DNA of 64,000 bases from Chitinophaga sp. CF418. Its GTDB lineage: Bacteria; Bacteroidota; Bacteroidia; Chitinophagales; Chitinophagaceae. Of the stretch, positions 7,005-16,082 are shown in pieces. The translations under genes were made by a program, and so were the position numbers. The stretch spans positions 248,001-312,000 of the forward strand of contig NZ_FRCN01000011.1 of assembly GCF_900142925.1 (NCBI RefSeq), in the 5' to 3' direction. Position 1 is the first letter of the stretch. Each line of letters opens with the position of its first letter. Under the pieces are notes generated by a model. The model saw only the letters and a list, made by a program, of their open reading frames with translations. It searched no databases and was not told the origin of the DNA.

Positions 7005-8897
7005 TTATTTACGCACTACCTGTTTGAACAGCCATTCCGTAAGGTCGACAGCTGCCTGGTAATTTTCAAAAGATGACGGTAAACGGCGTCCGTCAAGATA
7101 TTCGTTATAGAACCATGGATCGCCTACAGCGAATACTGTTCCTTTACCAACTTTAGATACCGCCATCACTACATCCCCCTTATCGGTATACACCGCTCTT
7201 GCTGGTTGTGCAGTCGTGATTGTAGAGATCTCCTTGATATAGATCTTTTTGGTATGCGGGAATACTTCATTGCCTGCAGGCAGGAATAAAGCGCCCTGTT
7301 CAAACTGTTTGCCCTCTACATGGTTACGGCTGTCTTCCTTAAACGTGATACCGAAACGGCCTGTCAGTTTATTGAAGGTTTTTATCTCGGAATTCCCTGC
7401 GTCATTCTGCAGGATGACCAATACACCACCTTTCTTCACCCAGTTGTATATTTCTTCTGCATGAGCGTCCGTCATATAATTCGGCTGCGTCGTTTCCTTT
7501 TCTGTATCGGGGTCAACAATGAGGAAAATATCTGTCTTTGCAAGGCTGGCAACAGTCGGTGCTACAGACAATATCTTTGTTGTTGCGCCCCTGTTACGGA
7601 AGATATGTCCCCAGAGAGAATAACCGCCGTTGTCCATTTCATTCCATACATAATGCCAGGATTCAGGTTGTCCCGCAGGCCCTTTTCTGAATTCATTGTT
7701 GAAGTAATTGTCGATAGTCACCGTTATTCCTTTCCCTGTTTTGGGGATCGCTGCCTGCTCCATTTCATTTGCCGCCTGCATATACGCGCCTACTCCCTTA
7801 GGATCATTCACTACTACCTTCTCACTGAGATAATAAGCATAACTGCCATCACGGTAAGGATCACCACCCAATCCGGCCACACTCACGGTACCCTCCAGGT
7901 TCACGCCACCTTCAGGTGCAGACCTTACAAACTGTTTCGTCAGTCCTTTATAACCTTTGTCGGCCACTGTACTATAGCTGGCTGGCAGGTATCCCAGACG
8001 CACGCCTTTAGCCAGTGTATACACAAACATGCAGGAAGCAGATGCTTCGAGGTAATTCCCTTTTTCCTTGCCTTTATCCAGCACCTGCCACCAGCAGCCG
8101 CTGGCAGGGTCCTGGTATTTCTTAACAGCAGCTGCCATCCTGTTCAGGATCTGTATCAGGCTGTCCCTGCCAGGATGTCCCTGTGGAAAATATTCCAGTG
8201 CATCTACCAATGCCATTCCATACCACCCCATGGCACGGCCCCAGAAATTGGGTGAACGGCCAGTGGTTTTATCAGCCCAACGCTGCTCACGCGATTCATC
8301 ATAACCATGATACAGCAATCCCGTTTTGGCATCACGGGAATGCACTTCCATCAGCACAAACTGACGTGTAATATCTTTGAACGCCGCTTCATCATGAAAG
8401 AGCGCTGCATACTCTGCATAGAAAGGCTCTGCCATGTACAGACCGTCCAGCCACATCTGGTAAGGGTAACGCTTCTTATGCCAGAAACCTCCTTCATTTG
8501 TTCGTGGTTGCTTATCCAGTTGGGCTTTCAGTTTATCAGCTGCCAGTTTATATTTTTCTTCATTGGTCACTTTATAAAGCAACAATAGAGAACGGCCATT
8601 TTTGATATTGTCGATGTTGTAATCTTCTGCCTTGTAAGTACGGATAGTACCATCCTTTTCCAGGTAATGATCTATGCCTGTCTGTATAAAACGGAAGTAC
8701 TTTCCGTCTCCCGTATTCTTCCATAATCCTGTAAAGCCTTCCAGTACCACACCCTGATCATATGTCCAGTGTGCGGGCCTTCCTGCCAGCTGTAAGGAAT
8801 CTCCCCATATCCGGATCATCGTTTCGGCCATCTTTGCAGATTGTGCGAAAGCAAATGCAGGCAGCAGGAGGAAAAGGATGCTCAGTTGTTTTTTCAT
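7005..8897 (-). CDS. GH105 unsaturated rhamnogalacturonyl hydrolase with extra C-terminal domain
   Basis: A 630-residue exported enzyme with a clear type I signal peptide (residues 1-19, ending AFA-QS). Residues about 25-360 form the (alpha/alpha)6 barrel of GH105 (YteR/YesR type). The RYPYQMWLDGLYMAEPFY stretch places the expected catalytic Asp at 151. The family releases the unsaturated galacturonyl residue from oligosaccharides made by rhamnogalacturonan or pectate lyases, so a lyase must be encoded elsewhere. Residues about 390-630 form a second alpha/beta domain resembling DUF4350 / glutamine-amidotransferase-like modules, with a GGVLVILQND turn and a VGKGTVFAVGDPW strand; its role is unknown. 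The gene lies between the CE12-GH28 gene (96-base gap holding a long hairpin) and uxaB. Confidence 0.88.
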   Translation of the reverse strand: MKKQLSILFLLLPAFAFAQSAKMAETMIRIWGDSLQLAGRPAHWTYDQGVVLEGFTGLWKNTGDGKYFRFIQTGIDHYLEKDGTIRTYKAEDYNIDNIKNGRSLLLLYKVTNEEKYKLAADKLKAQLDKQPRTNEGGFWHKKRYPYQMWLDGLYMAEPFYAEYAALFHDEAAFKDITRQFVLMEVHSRDAKTGLLYHGYDESREQRWADKTTGRSPNFWGRAMGWYGMALVDALEYFPQGHPGRDSLIQILNRMAAAVKKYQDPASGCWWQVLDKGKEKGNYLEASASCMFVYTLAKGVRLGYLPASYSTVADKGYKGLTKQFVRSAPEGGVNLEGTVSVAGLGGDPYRDGSYAYYLSEKVVVNDPKGVGAYMQAANEMEQAAIPKTGKGITVTIDNYFNNEFRKGPAGQPESWHYVWNEMDNGGYSLWGHIFRNRGATTKILSVAPTVASLAKTDIFLIVDPDTEKETTQPNYMTDAHAEEIYNWVKKGGVLVILQNDAGNSEIKTFNKLTGRFGITFKEDSRNHVEGKQFEQGALFLPAGNEVFPHTKKIYIKEISTITTAQPARAVYTDKGDVVMAVSKVGKGTVFAVGDPWFYNEYLDGRRLPSSFENYQAAVDLTEWLFKQVVRK

Positions 8898-8917
8898 GCC
8901 GTGTGCGTTTTCTTAAA

Positions 8918-8989
8918 ATCAGGCATTAAGCACCAGGAGATAAATGCGGCAATAATTGCCACATTTACTCCTGGTGCTTAATGCCTGAT
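8918..8989 (-). repeat. Long near-perfect hairpin between CE12-GH28 and GH105 genes
   Basis: A perfect 22-bp inverted repeat (8918-8939 with 8968-8989) continues after a one-base bulge with TAAATG/CATTTA and ends in GGCAA-TAA-TTGCC, giving about 33 paired bases in 72. It fills almost the whole intercistronic gap. No T-run follows, so in RNA it would more likely protect the upstream message or serve as a processing site than terminate. Confidence 0.75.
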
Positions 8990-8993
8990 CAGT

Positions 8994-11189
8994 TTATCGT
9001 TTTGTAATATCAAGTTTCACCTGTTTGCTATCCTGCACATTGATCTTACCACTATCCTTCGTAACAAGCGTAACATTGGTCAGACTGATATTGCTCCCCG
9101 CAATACAGTCGCCTGATGCCTTCGCCTTGATAGTGATATCTTTCAGGTAGATATCGCTGATCGGCATTTCCGGTAGTCCACGGATGAAGATCGCTTTCTC
9201 TGCCCCATGACATACCACATTGCTGATATGAAAATCCCTGAACTGCGGCGTTGCCTCCGTTACGGGGAACAGCTGCACTTTAGGCGCCTCGCGCTTTTCG
9301 CCAGACAGCGGCACAGGGTCTTTCGCCATGTAATACATATCGAACAGAATAGCCTCCGCCGGGATATCTTTCATGTTGATATTATTCACATAGATCTTCT
9401 CTACTATACCTCCGCGGCCGCGGGTGGTTTTAAAACGCAGACCAATATCGGTGCCCAGGAAAGAGCAATCTGATACAAACAGGTTGCGCGCACCACCCGA
9501 CATTTCACTGCCTATCACAAAACCGCCGTGTGCGTGATATACTGTACAATTATTGACAATCACGTCTTCTGTAGCCACGCCGCGTTTACGTCCCTGTTCA
9601 TCCCTGCCTGATTTGATACAAATGCCGTCATCACCCACATCGAAGGTGCAGCCCTCTATGCGGGAATAGCGGCATGACTCGAGATCCAGCCCGTCGCCAT
9701 TCTGTGCATACCAGGGATTCTTCGCATATACATTGCGCAAAGTAATATGTTCTGTCAGCAGCGGATGGATACACCAGGCCGGAGAATTCTGGAAGGTCAC
9801 GCCTTCCAGCAACACATACTTACAGGAGGTGATGCTGATCATATTAGGACGGAGGAAGTCCTTGATGTCGTCATAGTCGGCAGCAGTCTTACCTGCCTCT
9901 ATTACACCGGCCAGTTTGGTGCTGGAACCCTTTAATGATTTTGCGGAAGGATACCAGGTCTTTTTATCCTCTCCCTCTATACCACCGGAAGCCAGCAGTT
10001 TAGTCCACTGAGATTCCGTCAGCTTATCCTTTTTCACAATACGCCAGGCATCTCCGCCGCCATCCAGGATACCACTACCAGTAATGGCAATATTCTCTGC
10101 ATTTACGGCAGATACAGGCGCCTGGCAACGCATAGCTTTCAGGCCCTCGTAGGTGGTCTCCACCAGCGGAAACTGGTCAAAATCCGTTGTAAACTGTAAG
10201 ATGGCATTGGGCGCCAGGTACAGGTTCACATTACTCTTCAGCACAACAGGTCCCGTCAGCCACAGTCCCGACGGCACCATTACTACACCGCCGCCTTTGT
10301 TGTTGCAGGCGGTGATGGCGTCGTTAATGCTTTTACTGTTCAGCGTGATGCCGTCAGCTTTTGCGCCGAAAGCCACGATGTTCAGTGTATCTCTTCTGAA
10401 ATGTGGTTCATAGATCTCCGGCAGCTCAAAACGGTACTTTCCTTCAAAAGCGGTCTGTTCCAGGTATTTTTCCAGCCCGATATGTTTATCCCTGATCTCC
10501 CGGGCTACCAGCCCTGCAACCAGGGTGGCGCCATAGGTATTAAAATGGGTATTATCGGTAACGCCATTGGGCAATGTTGTATAATGCCCCGGCCCTGTGG
10601 TCTTGAACAACTTTTCAGAGCCCTGTACGCCATGCTGTACGAGCAGGGCTTCGCTGCTTTTATGCAGGTCTATCAGGGGCACTTTATTGCTGGCGGCCAC
10701 TTCTCTTACTACACGTGGATATTCCCCATGCTGGTCTACAAAGGTTCCTTTCTCATCAAACTTCCGGCGTTGTACCGGGGTGATGAGAATAGGATTAGCC
10801 CCTTTCGCGCGGGCTTCCTTTACAAAACGGATCAGGTTATCCCTGTATTCGCCATCAGGAGCCGCATAACGGTTCGGATCATCCTTTTTGGCATCATTAT
10901 GCCCAAACTGGATAATAAGCCAGTCTCCGGGCTTTAATTGCGCTAAAACACTATCCCAGCGATGCTCATTAATAAAGCTTTTGGTACTGCGTCCGTTGAC
11001 GGCATAGTTCTTTACGGTCACACCTTTCTGCAAAAAGAGCGGGAACAGCTGTCCCCATCCTCTTTCGGGATTGTCTTCCAGGGGCTTATTGGCCATCGTA
11101 GAATCACCGATCATAAACACGCGCGGCGGATCGTCTGTCGCTATCCAACTGATCAAAGGAAAAAGCAGCGCCAATAGATACAACTTCAT
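8994..11189 (-). CDS. CE12 rhamnogalacturonan acetylesterase - GH28 polygalacturonase fusion
   Basis: A 731-residue exported two-domain pectinase with a short N-terminal signal sequence. Residues about 22-240 are an SGNH/GDSL esterase: nucleophile Ser30 in GDSTMA, Gly in NGRST (66), GHND with Asn98, and the catalytic Asp212/His215 pair in DNTHFN. This matches CE12 rhamnogalacturonan acetylesterases. Residues about 265-720 are a GH28 right-handed beta-helix: NGDG at 497-500 (normally NTDG), the acid pair Asp520-Asp521, His554-Gly555, and RFK at 585-587 (normally RIK). Linking deacetylation to hydrolysis suits acetylated pectin or rhamnogalacturonan. It lies 20 bases after susD in the pectin operon. 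Whether the GH28 half cuts homogalacturonan or rhamnogalacturonan cannot be told here. Confidence 0.9.
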   Translation of the reverse strand: MKLYLLALLFPLISWIATDDPPRVFMIGDSTMANKPLEDNPERGWGQLFPLFLQKGVTVKNYAVNGRSTKSFINEHRWDSVLAQLKPGDWLIIQFGHNDAKKDDPNRYAAPDGEYRDNLIRFVKEARAKGANPILITPVQRRKFDEKGTFVDQHGEYPRVVREVAASNKVPLIDLHKSSEALLVQHGVQGSEKLFKTTGPGHYTTLPNGVTDNTHFNTYGATLVAGLVAREIRDKHIGLEKYLEQTAFEGKYRFELPEIYEPHFRRDTLNIVAFGAKADGITLNSKSINDAITACNNKGGGVVMVPSGLWLTGPVVLKSNVNLYLAPNAILQFTTDFDQFPLVETTYEGLKAMRCQAPVSAVNAENIAITGSGILDGGGDAWRIVKKDKLTESQWTKLLASGGIEGEDKKTWYPSAKSLKGSSTKLAGVIEAGKTAADYDDIKDFLRPNMISITSCKYVLLEGVTFQNSPAWCIHPLLTEHITLRNVYAKNPWYAQNGDGLDLESCRYSRIEGCTFDVGDDGICIKSGRDEQGRKRGVATEDVIVNNCTVYHAHGGFVIGSEMSGGARNLFVSDCSFLGTDIGLRFKTTRGRGGIVEKIYVNNINMKDIPAEAILFDMYYMAKDPVPLSGEKREAPKVQLFPVTEATPQFRDFHISNVVCHGAEKAIFIRGLPEMPISDIYLKDITIKAKASGDCIAGSNISLTNVTLVTKDSGKINVQDSKQVKLDITKR

Positions 11190-11209
11190 GAGCTTTCGGT
11201 TTAATAGTA

Positions 11210-12859
11210 TTACTGATAGTTCGGATTTTGAGTAAACTCACTCTTGTTCGTCACTGCATCGATCTGATCCTGTGGAATAGGACGAACGGTATGGAATGAC
11301 TGGAAATTCTTGGCCGCATCAGGATTATGTGCAGAGATCTGGGTGCCCAGCTTACCGGTACGTTTCAGATCAAACCAGCGCAGCTGTTCGCCAGCCAGTT
11401 CACGGGCCCTTTCAGCCAGGATGAAATCAATGGTCATATCTGCATCTGTCACCAGCATTTCTGCTTCGTGACCGGGAATAATAGAACGTTTGCGTAACGT
11501 GGTAATGTATTCCGCCGCTTTGGCTTTGTTACCCAGGTTAATCTGTGCCTCTGCAGCGATCAGGTACACTTCGCCCAGACGGATAATATAGGCGTCACGG
11601 GCGCTTTGTTCTTCATCCTTGCCGCCTCGTGTAGGATCTTCAAATTTCTTCAGAGAGATATAATGGGTACGGTCAGAACCTCCTTCACCCGGAAGATAAG
11701 AAGTATTCCTGTCATACACACGATATGCCTTACCGGCAGTGTCCGCAGGAGCAACCACATATTTGGTACATACTACTGCAGTATCTCCCAGTTTCATACC
11801 TCTGCGGCCCGTTGCCGGGTTATTACAATACCATACGCTTTTGAAGCTGGCATCAAATCTTGCATCCGCCTTTTCATTAAAAAGTTGCAGCAGGTACAAT
11901 GTAGGCATATACCTGTTGAAAGGCCGGCCATTGGCAATATCGCGTTGCATACCTGGCAGGTCATCGTATTTCATCGTAAACATCAGGTGACCATTGTTAG
12001 CGCCACGGGAATGCCCGTTAGGATATAAAGTAGCGTCCAGTCTGTCGTTATACACCAGGTTCTTCATATAGTTAACGGCCCACACGATCTCTTTGTTTTG
12101 CAGGTTGTCCATACGCCAGAGGTCAGCGTATTTAGCCTGCAGTGCAAATCCGAAGTTACCGATCACTGAGTCAGCCAGTGCTGCAGCTTTATCATTCTGA
12201 CCACGGGTGAGGTACACGCGGGCCAGGAATGCCATAGCTGCTGGTTTGGTAGCACGGCCATAGTCGCTTGTAGTGCGCGGCAGATTGGCAGCAGCCATTT
12301 CCAGGTCGCGGAAGATCTGCGCATAAAAAGTATCAACCGGAGTACGGTTTGCGGTGGTTTGCACACCGTTTGTTTCTGTCAGCGTAAAATGAACGCCGCC
12401 CCATGTTTCCACGACATGCCAATAGTAGAAGGCCCTAAGGAAACGCAGTTCTGCTTCGCGGATCACTCTTTTATCTTCTGTTAAGCCGGCTTTACCCACC
12501 CTGGCTATTCCTGTATTACAGAGATTGATGGCTGAGTACAGCTGCCGCCACAATCCGCTCATCACACTATTGCTTGCCTGGAGATTGATGTACTGCGTAA
12601 GATCAGGGTATTTGTCGCCGGTACCACTGGTCCAGAGGTCTGTGCCCATTTCAGAGATGCTATAACCTTCTTCTTTTCCGTACCACCAGCGGTTGTAGGA
12701 ATAAGCAGCATTTACCAGTGTTTCAAAGCCGTCGGGTGTACCGAACACCTGGTCGACGGTGAGTCCGGAAGGGTTGTATTCTTCCAGCTGTTTGTTGCAG
12801 GCGGCCAGCAAACCGGCGCCAAGCAGTATGATAATGAACAGGTTTATATAACGTTTCAT
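11210..12859 (-). CDS. SusD/RagB-family outer-membrane lipoprotein (pectin locus)
   Basis: A 549-residue surface glycan-binding lipoprotein. The signal peptide ends in a lipobox (LLAAC) with Cys21. The mature N-terminus starts NKQLEEYNPSG, and the RagB/SusD TPR-like fold extends to the end, with the family's C-terminal ERARELAGEQLRWFDLKRTGKL stretch seen in parts near residues 480-500. SusD proteins form the lid of a SusC transporter and capture oligosaccharides at the cell surface. The partner SusC gene ends 24 bases upstream. Surrounding pectinases make pectic oligosaccharides the likely ligand; that is inference from context. Confidence 0.93.
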   Translation of the reverse strand: MKRYINLFIIILLGAGLLAACNKQLEEYNPSGLTVDQVFGTPDGFETLVNAAYSYNRWWYGKEEGYSISEMGTDLWTSGTGDKYPDLTQYINLQASNSVMSGLWRQLYSAINLCNTGIARVGKAGLTEDKRVIREAELRFLRAFYYWHVVETWGGVHFTLTETNGVQTTANRTPVDTFYAQIFRDLEMAAANLPRTTSDYGRATKPAAMAFLARVYLTRGQNDKAAALADSVIGNFGFALQAKYADLWRMDNLQNKEIVWAVNYMKNLVYNDRLDATLYPNGHSRGANNGHLMFTMKYDDLPGMQRDIANGRPFNRYMPTLYLLQLFNEKADARFDASFKSVWYCNNPATGRRGMKLGDTAVVCTKYVVAPADTAGKAYRVYDRNTSYLPGEGGSDRTHYISLKKFEDPTRGGKDEEQSARDAYIIRLGEVYLIAAEAQINLGNKAKAAEYITTLRKRSIIPGHEAEMLVTDADMTIDFILAERARELAGEQLRWFDLKRTGKLGTQISAHNPDAAKNFQSFHTVRPIPQDQIDAVTNKSEFTQNPNYQ

Positions 12860-12883
12860 GGTTTGTCAGGTTAATTGAATGAA

Positions 12884-15844
12884 TCAGAATTCTACGTTCA
12901 GGCCAGCTACATACATCTTCGTCAGCGGGTTGCTCAGGTCACCTCCCCTCTCAGGATCATAATCTTTCACTTTGCTGAAAGTGAACAGGTTCTTACCTGT
13001 TACATAGACACGCAGATTACTCATATGCATGGTCTTCAACGCACCTGCTGGCAGTGTATAACCCAGTGAGATGTTACGGATCTTCACGAAAGAACCATCC
13101 TTATATCCCAGTGTTTTGATATAAGGCGTACCGTCTTTTGACACACTTGCATTTGGACGGGGATAGGCGTTAGTTTCATGCTCCGGCGTCCAGTAATCAA
13201 GTGGCGCACTATTTTCCAATCCCTGCGGGTCAAACTTGGCAGCATATTCTGAATTGATCCATTGCCCGATACGCGCAAACACATACACGTTCAGATCGAA
13301 ATTCCTAAAGCGGATATCGTTATTGAAACCACCACTCCAGGTAGGTACCTGTTTACCAACTACAATGCGGTCGCTGGAATTCAGTACACCATTATTGTCC
13401 TGGTCACGCACTTTGATATCGCCGGGTTTGTTTTTGTATTTGGCAGCAGCATCTGCTTCTTTCGTTTGCCAGATACCGATCTTCTCATAGTCGAAGAATA
13501 CTTTGACAGGCTGCCCAATGAACCAGCTGTTGGCTACATCATTGGTGTTGGCGTCCGCCAGTGCTACGATCTCTTCCTTGTTCTTTGAGAAGGTGATATT
13601 GGATGTCCAGCTGAATCCATTCACTCTCACATTGCTGGTATTGATACCCAGTTCTATACCTCTGTTCCTCGTTTTACCAATATTCTGGATCACTGAACTA
13701 ACGCCCGAAGAACCAGGCAATGTTCTCTGCAGCAGCAGGTCTTTCGTATGTGTATCGTAATAGTCGATGGTAGCATTGATCCTGCCGTTCAGGAAACTCA
13801 TGTCCAGTCCGATGTCAGTAGTGGAGGACAGTTCCCATTTCAGGAATTTATTACCAACCTGGCTGCCGATGGCATATCCCATTGCAGAGTTGGTATCATC
13901 ATAAGAGAATGGGATCTTGGTCAGATAACTGGCCGTTGCATAAGGCGGTACCGCATCATTACCGGCAATACCATAGCTGGCACGCAGTTTCAGATCACTG
14001 AAGATATGCTGGTCACGCATGAAGGCTTCGTCAGAGATACGCCATGCTCCTGCAACAGATGGGAAGAAGGCCCATTTATTGCCGGGCGCCAGTTTGGAAG
14101 ATCCATCAGAACGCCCTGTTAATGACAGAAGATATTTTCCTTTATAGCTATAGTTGATACGGCCTGTGAATGAGATCAGTTTGCTGGCCATATAGCTGGA
14201 ACGGATAGCAATGCCGCTCACGCTGTTTTGCAAGGCATAGTATAGTTGTGAAGGGAGTAGTTGTCCTTCACCCTGCAGGAAACTGGAATCCCGCTGATCA
14301 GAGAGCAAGCTGGCTACGCCGGTCACTCCGAATGAATGATCGCCAATGGTACGCTGATAGTTCAACACATTCTCCCAGCTGAGAAAACGTCTGCTGCCGC
14401 TATTGAGCTGCGAACGGGAGGCCGAAGCCGTAGCACGGTCGATCGTATTTTTAGCTGCGTAGATCCCGGTACGTGTATTATCCAGTGTAACACCGAAGTT
14501 GGAACGTAGAGACAGGCCTTTTAAAGGTGTCAGCTCCACATAAGCGTTCACGAATGTGCGGGTCACCCGGCCATTGTTCTGATATGCATTGGGTTGTTCA
14601 TCCGCCAGAGGGCTGATCATCGTGCCGCCGTTAGGAAATACGACCAGCTTACCGTCCTGATCATAAGGAAGGCCGAGCGGTATGATCTTGTTACCCTGAT
14701 TCAGCGGATCACGGCGGCTATTCTGGTTGTAGTAGGTCACCTGGCTCTGCATACCCACTTTCAGGTAATCGTTTATGATCTGGTCGAGGTTCAGACGGGC
14801 GGAATATCTTTTCAGGTGATCGAGTTTGAAAAGCCCCTTTTCATCGAAATAATCCAGCGAGAGATAAACTTTCGTTTTATCAGCACCTCCGGATACACTT
14901 ACCTGGTAATCCTGTTGCAGGCCATCATGGATCAGGAGGTCCGCATAGTTTGTCCAGAGGTTATTCTGGATGGCGTTCACTTCGGCTGCATTAAAGATCA
15001 GCGGATCATCTGCTTCCGTTTTCCAACGACCTGTAGTGCGGTTGGCTTCACGTTTCAGCGCTACATATTGTGGGCCGGTGGACATGTAGGGATAACCAGC
15101 TACCTGCGACGAGCCAACATATGTATTTACGGTTACACGTGGTTTACCACTAACGCCCTTTTTAGTCGTAACAATGATAACGCCGTTGGCGCCTCTGGAA
15201 CCATAGATAGCCGTAGAGGAAGCATCTTTCAGTACTTCCATGGACTGGATATCGTTCGGGTTGATATCCTGGATGTTCTCGTACTGTACACCGTCTACGA
15301 TATACAGGGGTCCGTTATCTGCACGGATAGAGCGGTTACCTCTGACGGTCACATTGACTTTAGCACCGGAGGCCCCACTGCTTTTGGTAATATCCACACC
15401 GGGCAGTTTACCCTGTACGGACTCCATCACATTCGTGGAAGGGATCTTCTTCAACTCTTCTCCTTTCACAGAAACAACAGCGCCGGTGAGGTCACGTTTC
15501 TTTACTTCACCGTAACCTACTACCACGACTTCATCCAGTTGTTTATTATCTTTTTCCAGTTTCACAAAGATGTTGCTGCTACCATTAATGTTTTGCGTCA
15601 GTGCCTGATATCCGAGATAACTGAATATCAAAACACCTGTTCTGGCATCGGGAACTGTAAGAGAAAATGCGCCGGTGGCGTCTGTCTGCACACCTGTTGT
15701 GGTACCTTTAAGTTGTATGTTCACCATTACGAGCGGCTCTCCTGTTGCTGCGTCGGAGACACGCCCTTTTATAACCTGGCTCTGTGCAAATGCCATCCCG
15801 GCAACGCCCAGCAATAGCCAGTACATCAATAACAGTTTTTTCAT
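12884..15844 (-). CDS. SusC/RagA-family TonB-dependent outer-membrane transporter (pectin locus)
   Basis: A 986-residue outer-membrane barrel. After a signal peptide (to about residue 20, AFAQS) comes a carboxypeptidase-regulatory-like beta-sandwich (about 23-105), then the SusC signature DEVVVVGYG (about 104-112), the TonB plug (about 115-225, with IRGN-like and VDG segments) and the beta-barrel ending in an aromatic residue (NVEF). No STN domain is present, so control by an ECF sigma / FecR cascade is not expected; this agrees with the LacI regulator nearby. It is the first gene of the pectin operon, and a 238-base upstream gap holds a LacI-type palindrome. The predicted role is energised import of pectic oligosaccharides together with SusD. 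Confidence 0.95.
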   Translation of the reverse strand: MKKLLLMYWLLLGVAGMAFAQSQVIKGRVSDAATGEPLVMVNIQLKGTTTGVQTDATGAFSLTVPDARTGVLIFSYLGYQALTQNINGSSNIFVKLEKDNKQLDEVVVVGYGEVKKRDLTGAVVSVKGEELKKIPSTNVMESVQGKLPGVDITKSSGASGAKVNVTVRGNRSIRADNGPLYIVDGVQYENIQDINPNDIQSMEVLKDASSTAIYGSRGANGVIIVTTKKGVSGKPRVTVNTYVGSSQVAGYPYMSTGPQYVALKREANRTTGRWKTEADDPLIFNAAEVNAIQNNLWTNYADLLIHDGLQQDYQVSVSGGADKTKVYLSLDYFDEKGLFKLDHLKRYSARLNLDQIINDYLKVGMQSQVTYYNQNSRRDPLNQGNKIIPLGLPYDQDGKLVVFPNGGTMISPLADEQPNAYQNNGRVTRTFVNAYVELTPLKGLSLRSNFGVTLDNTRTGIYAAKNTIDRATASASRSQLNSGSRRFLSWENVLNYQRTIGDHSFGVTGVASLLSDQRDSSFLQGEGQLLPSQLYYALQNSVSGIAIRSSYMASKLISFTGRINYSYKGKYLLSLTGRSDGSSKLAPGNKWAFFPSVAGAWRISDEAFMRDQHIFSDLKLRASYGIAGNDAVPPYATASYLTKIPFSYDDTNSAMGYAIGSQVGNKFLKWELSSTTDIGLDMSFLNGRINATIDYYDTHTKDLLLQRTLPGSSGVSSVIQNIGKTRNRGIELGINTSNVRVNGFSWTSNITFSKNKEEIVALADANTNDVANSWFIGQPVKVFFDYEKIGIWQTKEADAAAKYKNKPGDIKVRDQDNNGVLNSSDRIVVGKQVPTWSGGFNNDIRFRNFDLNVYVFARIGQWINSEYAAKFDPQGLENSAPLDYWTPEHETNAYPRPNASVSKDGTPYIKTLGYKDGSFVKIRNISLGYTLPAGALKTMHMSNLRVYVTGKNLFTFSKVKDYDPERGGDLSNPLTKMYVAGLNVEF

Positions 15845-15899
15845 AACGTAATTTATATATGTCTCTAAATTTGGGTTCTGTTAATCCGCAACGGAATAC

Positions 15900-15957
15900 T
15901 ATTGCTACAGTGGCAATACAAAGCAGTACTGGTTTGTATCGGATCCTTCTACCGATA
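15900..15957. promoter_or_regulatory. Two inverted repeats in the leader of the pectin susC
   Basis: TATTGC-N7-GCAATA occupies 15900-15918 and TATCGG-N9-CCGATA occupies 15937-15957, both between the susC start (15844) and the LacI-type palindrome at 16019. They could be further regulator sites or leader-RNA stems. I see no convincing TAnnTTTG promoter box in this interval. Confidence 0.4.
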
Positions 15958-16018
15958 TCCCCGAAACAATTCTACAGCTATATTCATTAATATGGAAAGG
16001 TTTGCAGGTATTTATTTA

Positions 16019-16032
16019 CGCAAACGTTTGCG
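16019..16032. promoter_or_regulatory. Perfect LacI-type operator palindrome upstream of pectin susC
   Basis: CGCAAACGTTTGCG is a perfect 14-base palindrome with the central CG and the AAACGTTT core typical of LacI/GalR-family operators. It lies 175 bases before susC and 51 bases beyond the GH43 stop codon. The LacI-family gene at 17783 is the obvious candidate to bind it. Confidence 0.7.
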
Positions 16033-16082
16033 GAAAGCATGGTTTTTAGTGACTGACATATACTATTACAATTTGCTAGCTG

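Noticed and set aside
8918..8989. Reading the long hairpin as a simple Rho-independent terminator
   Set aside because: No T-run follows on either strand, and downstream genes of the same pathway continue closely, so complete termination is unlikely.
14594..15817. Long open frame on the plus strand (407 codons) opposite the pectin susC
   Set aside because: It is antisense to a clearly conserved SusC and its translation shows no domain; long antisense frames are common opposite these genes.
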